A program made the position numbers and the translations under genes. The notes beneath the pieces were generated by a model that ran no database searches, was not told the origin of the DNA, and worked only from the letters and a program-made list of their open reading frames with translations. Below, piece by piece: positions 7,367-12,992 of a DNA stretch of 12,992 nt (position 1 is its first letter; each line of letters starts with the position of its first letter). Origin of the DNA: Deltaproteobacteria bacterium (GTDB taxonomy: Bacteria > Desulfobacterota > Syntrophia > Syntrophales > Smithellaceae); NCBI GenBank assembly GCA_017860985.1, contig JAGFXG010000029.1, positions 1 through 12,992 of the forward strand. Direction: 5' to 3'.

Positions 7367-7615
7367 CAAATAAAATCAGGATTATGATTGCCTTATAAAA
7401 TGAAAAATGATAACTTTTAATAACCTAATCGGTTTGTAATATTCGTCTGTGGCATACTCAATATTTTGTTTAAAGAATAGGCCTGATATGCTCATTTAAC
7501 AGGTTTTACCGGCAGGGATTGGATGGGTTTCTCTTTTTAACAGACTGATAGGATGCGGAAATTTAAGGTTCTGGATAAAGACTTACGATAAAAAAATAAT
7601 AAGGAGGTACTTAAT

Positions 7616-8053
7616 ATGGTTTATGTCAGGGATATTCTTAAAGCAAAGGATCACAGGATTCATTTCATCTCCCCCAAGGCAACGGTGTATGAAGCACTCG
7701 AGAAGATGAGCCAGTTTGAGATTGGTGCTCTGGTGATTATGGAGAACAAAAAGGTTGTGGGCATCATATCGGAAAGAGATTATGCCAGAAAAATTATTCT
7801 CCAGGGAAAAACCTCTAAAGAGACCCTGGTGAAAGAAATCATGTCTTCAGATTTGTTTTCTGTTACCCCGGATACAAGCGTAGAAGACGCGATGGTTTTG
7901 ATGACCGGAAAACATGTAAGGCATTTGCCTGTTTTTGAAAAAACGAAGTTTGTCGGCATCATTTCGATTGGCGACGTAGTGAAGACGATCATTTCCAATA
8001 AAGATTTTCTCATCGATCAGTTAAGTGATTATATTACAGGGAAACATTACTAG
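7616..8053 (+). CDS. Two-CBS-domain protein
   Basis: The protein has 145 residues and consists almost entirely of a CBS-domain pair (Bateman module). CBS1 spans about 8-62 with VVGIISERDYARK at 47-59; CBS2 spans about 75-128 with HVRHLPVFE at 100-108 and FVGIISIGDVVK at 112-123. The Asp residues in ISERD and ISIGD are where such proteins usually contact the ribose of AMP, ATP or S-adenosylmethionine. There is no catalytic or membrane domain, so it is likely a free-standing nucleotide-sensing protein with an unknown partner. Length and C-terminus are normal for the family. AAGGAGGT stands seven bases before the ATG. The same frame stays open past the TAG stop for 40 more codons. Confidence 0.93.
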   Translation: MVYVRDILKAKDHRIHFISPKATVYEALEKMSQFEIGALVIMENKKVVGIISERDYARKIILQGKTSKETLVKEIMSSDLFSVTPDTSVEDAMVLMTGKHVRHLPVFEKTKFVGIISIGDVVKTIISNKDFLIDQLSDYITGKHY

Positions 8054-8071
8054 ATAAAGAAAAGGGAATAT

Positions 8072-8176
8072 CTGTTTTCTGACCGGGCCTTTTTGAGCAT
8101 CGCTAACGCCATGCTGTTTTCTCTTCTTGGCTTGATGGGCATGGCAATAGCGGCAAGACAGTTAGAAAATAAATGA
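8072..8176 (+). CDS. Possible small hydrophobic peptide behind the CBS gene
   Basis: In the frame of the CBS gene, beyond its TAG, the sequence stays open to a TGA at 8174-8176. The last part encodes a hydrophobic segment (AFLSIANAMLFSLLGLMG, then MAIAA) with a charged tail RQLENK, as in a single-span small membrane protein. Possible starts are CTG 8072 (AAAGGG lies just upstream), TTG 8093 or ATG 8111; none is convincing. The terminator at 8202 lies 26 bases after its stop, so it would be on the CBS transcript. It could also be chance. Confidence 0.2.
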   Translation: MFSDRAFLSIANAMLFSLLGLMGMAIAARQLENK

Positions 8177-8201
8177 AAGCAGAAACAATTGATTGCAAGA
8201 G

Positions 8202-8231
8202 GGCAGGGTCATTTGACTCTGCCTTTTTTTT
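8202..8231 (+). terminator. Intrinsic terminator of the CBS transcript
   Basis: GGCAGGGTC (8202-8210) pairs with GACTCTGCC (8215-8223) as a nine-pair stem with one G-U wobble and an ATTT loop, followed at once by eight T residues (8224-8231). Confidence 0.9.
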
Positions 8232-8251
8232 ACCGCTTTTTATATTTATGA

Positions 8252-8280
8252 TTGAAAAATATTTGGAAAAAACAGACAAT
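8252..8280 (+). promoter_or_regulatory. Weak promoter candidate for the RND genes
   Basis: TTGAAA (8252-8257), 17 bases, then GACAAT (8275-8280). The -35 matches 5 of 6 and the -10 matches 4 of 6. The position just after the upstream terminator is sensible, with a leader of about 125 bases. Confidence 0.25.
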
Positions 8281-8413
8281 AGTATACCGAAAGTAGCGCA
8301 AAACCTTCAATCGGTCTGCTGTGCTTTAAGCGACAGGATTCCCTGAAAATAAAAAAGACAATCTGTTTTTTACAAAAAGCTAAAACTCTTGCATATATAA
8401 TGGAGAAACGGAG

Positions 8414-9301
8414 ATGGAAAAACAAGATCGCGATAAAATGATGCCAGTTTATTTATTGACCGCGATTGGCCTGTTTGCCTTCATGATTGCCGGCTGCGGA
8501 AATAAGCAGGAAGAGGCGGTTAAACGTCCGGTCATTTCCGGTGTGAAAATTGAATCAGTTACCGTATCAAACACAGATGACATATATGAGGTCACAGGAA
8601 CAGTCCGTTCAACCCTGACCAGCATAGTAGCGAGCCGTGTGATGGGTACAGTCACTGCTGTTCTTGTGAGGGAGGGTGACATGGTTCAGAAGGGACAAGT
8701 ACTGCTGACTATTGATGACCGGGATGCCGCCCAGCGGCTGCGCGCCGCCACTATGTCAGTTGAGGCGGCCAGGCAAGGTCAGGTTTTGGCGCAAAGAACA
8801 TGGCAACGGTATAAAAAACTGCATGAAAAAGATGTCATTTCCCGTCAGGAGATGGATACCATTGAAATGCAGAAAAAAGTCGCGGATGCTGAATATCATC
8901 GGGTCAAGGCAGTGGCGGATGAAGCCAGGACAACCATGTCCTTTACCAGGGTTGTTGCGCCGGAATCCGGAAGAATAACGGAAAAACGTATTGAGGCCGG
9001 AAGCATGGCCATGCCAGGAACGCCCCTTTTGGTGCTCGAAGGGGGAGATAGTTCTTACATTGAAGTGTCCATTGACGCTGGAATTGGAACCTCCGTCAAA
9101 ACAGGTATGGCTGTGGAAGCCATCGTTGAACCGGAGAACACACCCCTCAGGGGATTCGTCTGGGAAGTTTTTCCCGCTGTTGATCCGTCGTCCCGCACAT
9201 TTACGGCCAAGATGGCTTATTTGCCCGTGTACGAATTCCCATCGGCAAGCGGGATGCCCTTCTTGTCCCTCAGGAAGCTGTTGTCCGTAAAGGGCAGTTG
9301 A
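8414..9301 (+). CDS. RND efflux periplasmic adaptor (membrane fusion protein), N-terminal part of a frameshifted gene
   Basis: This 295-residue frame carries most of an RND adaptor. A lipoprotein signal ends in lipobox IAGC at 25-28 with C28 as lipid anchor. The barrel-sandwich (lipoyl-like) half follows (ASRVMGTVTAVLVREGD at about 73-89), then an alpha-hairpin coiled coil at about 113-172, the second lipoyl half (FTRVVAPESGRITEKRI), and a beta-barrel to DPSSRTFTAKM ending at 267. After M267 the frame is wrong: the remaining 28 residues have no family likeness and stop at TGA 9299-9301. The correct continuation lies in another frame from 9214. GGAG eight bases before the ATG supports the start. 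An adaptor missing its membrane-proximal domain is unlikely to serve the pump. A base error in the source sequence is an alternative to a real mutation. Confidence 0.85.
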   Translation: MEKQDRDKMMPVYLLTAIGLFAFMIAGCGNKQEEAVKRPVISGVKIESVTVSNTDDIYEVTGTVRSTLTSIVASRVMGTVTAVLVREGDMVQKGQVLLTIDDRDAAQRLRAATMSVEAARQGQVLAQRTWQRYKKLHEKDVISRQEMDTIEMQKKVADAEYHRVKAVADEARTTMSFTRVVAPESGRITEKRIEAGSMAMPGTPLLVLEGGDSSYIEVSIDAGIGTSVKTGMAVEAIVEPENTPLRGFVWEVFPAVDPSSRTFTAKMAYLPVYEFPSASGMPFLSLRKLLSVKGS

Positions 9302-9480
9302 CCGGAATATATGCAGTTGATGATCAGGGCCTGGTGACTTACCGCCTTGTCCGCGCGGGCAAAGCCTTTGCTGCCGGAACGGAAATTCTGTCCGGCCTGC
9401 AGGCCGGTGACCGGATTGTTACATCGGGCATCGAAAAAGTCATTGATGGTGGCATCATTTCAGGAGCAAAGATGCAATGA
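9214..9480 (+). pseudogene. C-terminal remnant of the RND adaptor in a shifted frame
   Basis: From the GGC at 9214 this frame reads GLFARVRIPIGKRDALLVPQ, then EAVVRKGQLTGIYAV and on to [16 protein letters not shown], which is the normal end of an RND adaptor (end of beta-barrel plus membrane-proximal domain). It ends with TGA at 9478-9480, overlapping the permease ATG as ATGA. Compared with usual adaptors, about ten residues between TAKM and GLFARV (typically a linker such as LPNxxGLRS) are missing, and the number of lost bases must be one more than a multiple of three. The N-terminal piece stops at TGA 9299-9301, overlapping a TTG at 9298 as TTGA. AAAGGG lies a few bases before it, so ribosomes might restart there and make a 60-residue fragment. 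Confidence 0.8.
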
Positions 9481-12400
9481 CAGGGATTGGGATTTCAGGA
9501 AAAATTGCCAAGGCCTTCATCAGATCGAAGCTGACGCCGCTGCTGGTAATTGCCGCTTTATTTCTCGGCGTATTTGCCGTCCTTGTTACGCCCCGCGAAG
9601 AAGAACCGCAAATCGTCGTTCCCATGATTGATGTTTTTGTCAACTATCCCGGCGCTTCCGCAAAAGAAGTGGAAGAACGCGTGACCATTCCGATGGAGAA
9701 ACTCCTATCGGAAATCAAAGGCGTCGAATATGTCTATTCGATTGTCAAGCCGGGTTTCAATATGACCATTGTACGCTTTTATGTCGGCGAAGACATGGAA
9801 GACAGCCTGGTCAAGCTCTACAACAAGCTGATGTCCAATTACGACAGGATTCCCCCGGGTGTTTCCCAGCCGATGGTCAAGGCTAAATCGATCGATGATG
9901 TACCGGTTCTGTCTCTGACCCTCTGGAGCAAGTCCCCCCAGTACACGGGCTACGAACTGCGCCGGGTGGCACTGGAGCTTTGTGGTGAGCTCAAGAAAAA
10001 TGCCTATGTTTCCGAGTTTTCCATTATCGGCGGGCAGCGCCGTCAGATCAGGGTAACTTTGGATCCCCAGCGCCTGCGGGCGTATCATTTATCGGCCTTC
10101 CAGATTGTGAACGCTCTGGAAAAAGCCAACGTTGTCGTTCACTCCGGAAAATTTTCGGCAGGCAATCATGAAACAGTCGTGGAAACGGGGCGTTTCCTCA
10201 AAGATGCGCAGGATGTCGGTAACCTTGTTCTCCATGTTTTTAACGGGAAGCCTGTTTATCTGAAAGACGTGGCGGGAATCCATGACGGACCGGAAGAAGC
10301 GTCCAGTTATGTATTCATGGGCATGGGATCGGCGGCAGCCCAAAAAGGATTGGCCGGTGATCCCGCCGGCCAATACGAAGCCGTCACGATTGCCATTGCC
10401 AAACAAAAGGGAGCCAACGCGAGTGTTGTCGCTGATGATGCCTTACGGAAAGTCGAAGCGCTGAAGAAGAATTTGATTCCCCGTGATGTGCAGGTGACGG
10501 TAACCCGCAATTACGGTGAAACAGCCAAAGAAAAGTCCGATGAATTATTATACCACATGATCATCGCCACCTTTTCGGTCATCATCCTGATTGCTGTTTT
10601 TCTGGGTTGGAGGGAGGCCATCGTGGTGGCAGTCGCTGTTCCCGTGACGCTTGCGCTGACTCTTTTAATTAATTATCTTTATGGTTATACCCTCAATCGG
10701 GTGACGCTGTTTGCGCTGATTTTTTCTATCGGCATTCTTGTTGACGACGCAATTGTCGTCGTGGAGAACATTAACCGTCATTTCCGTCTGCATCGTATTG
10801 AACCGCTCACTGCCGTCTACGCGGTGGATGAAGTCGGCAATCCCACCATTCTGGCAACCTTTACGGTTATTGCCGCTTTGCTGCCGATGGCTTTTGTGTC
10901 CGGTCTGATGGGCCCTTACATGAGGCCGATTCCCGTGGGTGCCTCGGCGGCCATGCTCTTTTCGCTGCTCGTGGCTTTCATCGTCAGTCCCTGGCTGGCC
11001 TACATTGTCTTGAAAAATGTTCGTCATAAAGCCGAGGAAAAAGAGGGAGGGGGGATTGCCGGATATTATAAAAAATTTCTCAGCCCCCTGATAGACGTCA
11101 GAAAAAAAAGGATAGTGGCTTTATCCGTTGTTTTTGGACTGCTCTTGCTGGTGGTTGTCCTGATACCCTTAAAGCAGGTGACGATGAAGATGCTGCCTTT
11201 CGACAACAAAAGCGAACTTCAAATTGTCATCGATATGCCGGAGGGATGCACGCTGGAAGAAACGGCGGCACTGACCAGAGAGATGTCGGAGTATCTGAAG
11301 ACAGTGCCAGAAGTGACGGATTTCCAGTCTTACGTGGGCACGGCGTCACCATACAACTTCAATGGTCTCGTGCGCCATTATTTTATGCGCTCAGGCAGCA
11401 ATGTCGCCGATATTCAGGTTAATTTTGTAGGCAAGGACAAACGCGGCGACCAGAGTCACGATATCGCCAAACGCCTGCGCCCGGAATTGAAGCGAATCGG
11501 AGACCGGTACAGGGCCAGAATCAAGATTGCGGAAATTCCTCCCGGACCGCCTGTTTTAAGTACCCTTGTCGCAGAAATCTACGGCCCGGACACGAAACGT
11601 CAGGTGGAAATCGCCAAATCCGTCCGCGATATCTTTGAAAAGACAGACGGTGTTGTGGATGTGGATTGGTTTGTGGAAGATGATCAGCGCAAAATTTCCT
11701 TTGATGTCGATCATGAAAAGGCTGCCGCAAGCGGAATTACAACGGAATCTATCGCACAGAGCCTGGTTATTGCTTTGAGTGGCAAAGGGGCGGGACTTGT
11801 GCATATGGCCACGGAAAAGGAACCGGTCGAAATATTTTTGCGCATGCCCATCGAACAGCGTTCCAACCTGACCGACCTGCAGGCGCTGACAGTTTCTTCG
11901 TCGTCGGGGCAGCAGGTTCGTCTGGCCGAGCTGGTCAGGATGCGGCAGGAAATGGAAGATAAGACCATCTATCATAAGAACATGAAAAAGGTGACTTATG
12001 TAACGGGTGACGTGGCCGGGACGGAAGAAAGCCCCGTTTACGCCATTCTGAAAATGAAGTCGGCCATTGCCAGGCTGCCGATGGCGGAGGGTTATGAGCT
12101 CAAACAGTACTATACAAATCAGCCGTGGCTTGAGGACAACTATTCCATGAAATGGGATGGTGAATGGCATATCACGTATGAGGTGTTCCGCGACCTGGGT
12201 GTTGCCTTCGCCGCCGTCTTAATCATTATCTATATTCTGGTTGTGGCATGGTTTAAAAGTTTTGTGACACCACTGGTCATCATGGCACCCATTCCACTGA
12301 CGCTGGTCGGGATATTGCCCGGGCACTGGTTATTCGGCGCGTTTTTCACGGCGACTTCTATGATCGGTTTTATTGCCCTCGCGGGTATCGTTGTTCGCAA

Positions 12401-12704
12401 TTCCATTTTGCTGGTGGATTTTGTTCAGATGGAATGGCAGGAAAAAGGCGATCTTCGCCAGGCGCTGATCCAGGCGGGCGCAGTTCGATTCCGACCGATT
12501 GTTCTTACTGCCGCCGCCGTTGTGGTCGGTTCCTTTGTCATGCTCTTTGATCCCATCTTCCAGGGTCTGGCCATCGCTATGATGTTCGGCGCAGTCGCTT
12601 CGACAATGCTTACGCTGATTGCCGTTCCTCTGCTTTACTTTGAATTTTTTAAAAACAGGAAGCTTCCAGGAGAGAAAGAAGAAGTAATTGAAGGGGATGA
12701 TTGA
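9477..12704 (+). CDS. RND efflux transporter inner-membrane permease
   Basis: The protein has 1075 residues, the normal size for an AcrB-type RND pump that uses the proton gradient to move substrates out across the envelope. The order is typical: TM1 at about 20-38, a first periplasmic loop with [22 protein letters not shown]2-TM6 at about 360-510, TM7 at about 545-567, a second large periplasmic loop to about 900, then TM8-TM12. TM4 carries [15 protein letters not shown] with D423-D424, the proton-relay pair of the hydrophobe/amphiphile (HAE) type; the heavy-metal CzcA-type signature is not seen. Substrate cannot be assigned. The ATG overlaps the adaptor stop as ATGA, indicating translational coupling. 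Because the adaptor frame is broken, normal coupling would be lost unless ribosomes restart at 9298. No outer-membrane channel gene follows. Confidence 0.95.
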   Translation: MTGIGISGKIAKAFIRSKLTPLLVIAALFLGVFAVLVTPREEEPQIVVPMIDVFVNYPGASAKEVEERVTIPMEKLLSEIKGVEYVYSIVKPGFNMTIVRFYVGEDMEDSLVKLYNKLMSNYDRIPPGVSQPMVKAKSIDDVPVLSLTLWSKSPQYTGYELRRVALELCGELKKNAYVSEFSIIGGQRRQIRVTLDPQRLRAYHLSAFQIVNALEKANVVVHSGKFSAGNHETVVETGRFLKDAQDVGNLVLHVFNGKPVYLKDVAGIHDGPEEASSYVFMGMGSAAAQKGLAGDPAGQYEAVTIAIAKQKGANASVVADDALRKVEALKKNLIPRDVQVTVTRNYGETAKEKSDELLYHMIIATFSVIILIAVFLGWREAIVVAVAVPVTLALTLLINYLYGYTLNRVTLFALIFSIGILVDDAIVVVENINRHFRLHRIEPLTAVYAVDEVGNPTILATFTVIAALLPMAFVSGLMGPYMRPIPVGASAAMLFSLLVAFIVSPWLAYIVLKNVRHKAEEKEGGGIAGYYKKFLSPLIDVRKKRIVALSVVFGLLLLVVVLIPLKQVTMKMLPFDNKSELQIVIDMPEGCTLEETAALTREMSEYLKTVPEVTDFQSYVGTASPYNFNGLVRHYFMRSGSNVADIQVNFVGKDKRGDQSHDIAKRLRPELKRIGDRYRARIKIAEIPPGPPVLSTLVAEIYGPDTKRQVEIAKSVRDIFEKTDGVVDVDWFVEDDQRKISFDVDHEKAAASGITTESIAQSLVIALSGKGAGLVHMATEKEPVEIFLRMPIEQRSNLTDLQALTVSSSSGQQVRLAELVRMRQEMEDKTIYHKNMKKVTYVTGDVAGTEESPVYAILKMKSAIARLPMAEGYELKQYYTNQPWLEDNYSMKWDGEWHITYEVFRDLGVAFAAVLIIIYILVVAWFKSFVTPLVIMAPIPLTLVGILPGHWLFGAFFTATSMIGFIALAGIVVRNSILLVDFVQMEWQEKGDLRQALIQAGAVRFRPIVLTAAAVVVGSFVMLFDPIFQGLAIAMMFGAVASTMLTLIAVPLLYFEFFKNRKLPGEKEEVIEGDD

Positions 12705-12797
12705 TTTCCTGTTTGCCGGTTAAGCCCGCTGGCTTGATGTGCGGCGAAGCTGTGCAGTCCAGACAGCGATTGATTATTCAAGCGTTCATGAAGAATG

Positions 12798-12992
12798 CTA
12801 TTGATCAATCCTTGAAGCCGGTACGGTCGTGTTGATGGGATTTTTCTGCAATGCGTCAACCGTTTTAAGCCACACGCCTAAATGCGGAAATACCACAGTC
12901 GGTGTTTTCTTTCCCATGGCGATGTCAACATGGGCAGTGCCGCCGATGAGATACCACTGGTCGTAAGCGGTAGGTGACTTCTTCGATATGAT
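12798..12992 (-). CDS. Unrecognised protein, C-terminal 64 residues only
   Basis: The reverse strand is open from the right window edge to TAG at 12800-12798. It encodes 64 residues including AYDQWYLIGGTAHVDIAMG, KKTPTVVFPHLGVWL and a tail ending ASRIDQ. The composition (Gly/Val/Ile/aromatic strands, few Ser runs) looks like real protein rather than a shadow, and nothing competes on the other strand. I do not recognise the family. It faces the RND permease gene tail to tail, 93 bases apart. No clear bidirectional terminator lies between them; AAGCC-CGCT-GGCTT near 12722-12736 lacks a T-run. Confidence 0.5.
   Translation of the reverse strand: MISKKSPTAYDQWYLIGGTAHVDIAMGKKTPTVVFPHLGVWLKTVDALQKNPINTTVPASRIDQ

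Larger units (their letters stand above)
7243..7615. other. Divergent AT-rich intergenic region
   Basis: This region of 373 bases separates the leftward hydrolase operon from the rightward CBS gene. It holds a good minus-strand promoter candidate (7275-7303), a weaker plus-strand one (7339-7366), and the SD AAGGAGGT at 7601-7608. If the plus-strand promoter is correct, the CBS leader would be about 240 bases long. Only short hairpins are seen there, such as AACC-TAATC-GGTT near 7420-7435, and none matches a riboswitch that I recognise. No coding frame is supported. Confidence 0.6.
8177..8413. other. Intergenic region before the RND efflux genes
   Basis: The stretch contains the CBS-gene terminator (8202-8231) and then AT-rich DNA with a weak promoter candidate at 8252-8280. 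GGAG at 8402-8405 is the ribosome site for the adaptor gene. No open frame is supported. Confidence 0.55.

Noticed and set aside
8396..8401. Perfect TATAAT just upstream of the RND adaptor
   Set aside because: It would start transcription about six bases before the ATG, cutting off the GGAG ribosome site, and has no -35 box at 16-18 bases. A leaderless transcript is possible but unsupported.
11556..12170. 204-codon minus-strand frame inside the RND permease
   Set aside because: It is a shadow of the permease gene; its His/Arg/Phe-rich composition is that of an antisense frame and it has no family likeness.
12722..12736. Hairpin AAGCC-CGCT-GGCTT after the RND permease as a terminator
   Set aside because: The stem is only five pairs and is followed by GATGTGC, with no T-run on either strand.
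12635..12859. Minus-strand 74-codon frame across the end of the RND permease
   Set aside because: It overlaps both the permease end and the more protein-like minus-strand frame at 12798-12992, is Ser/Gln-rich and has no ribosome site.

Overview
The window looks like part of a chromosome from an anaerobic, probably delta-proteobacterial (Desulfobacterota, Syntrophia-like) organism. The grounds are the mix of a PAS sensor, DUF169, QueG-like Fe-S proteins, a lipoprotein RND adaptor and strong AGGAGG-type ribosome sites at moderate GC. The taxonomy is an inference from gene style. There is no rRNA, tRNA, CRISPR array, insertion sequence or phage gene.

Layout. The left 7.2 kb is read leftward. 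At the left edge is the N-terminus of a PAS-domain (probable sensor kinase) gene with its own promoter. Next is a four-gene leftward cluster: a QueG-like double [4Fe-4S] protein, a DUF169 protein, a membrane-anchored DJ-1/PfpI protein and a membrane-anchored AtsA-like metallo-beta-lactamase-fold hydrolase. After that comes a second leftward operon: an alpha/beta hydrolase with a TTG start, a YaiI/YqxD protein and an RluA-family pseudouridine synthase, the last two joined by an ATGA overlap.

The right 5.4 kb is read rightward from a divergent intergenic region. It holds a two-CBS-domain protein ending in a clear intrinsic terminator, then an RND efflux pair (lipoprotein adaptor plus a 1075-residue inner-membrane permease). 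The adaptor is broken by an internal deletion and frameshift near position 9214. A convergent gene of unknown family enters from the right edge.

How the genes may work together. The RND adaptor and permease are a classic pair coupled by an ATGA overlap, but no outer-membrane channel gene is present here and the adaptor is damaged. The four-gene cluster is the least ordinary part: it combines two predicted cytoplasmic proteins (one Fe-S, one DUF169) with two enzymes whose catalytic domains are predicted to sit outside the inner membrane. No pathway can be assigned from the sequence alone. I did not find a clear-cut previously undescribed system; the best candidates for follow-up are this cluster, the damaged adaptor with its possible restart signal, and a small hydrophobic reading frame behind the CBS gene.
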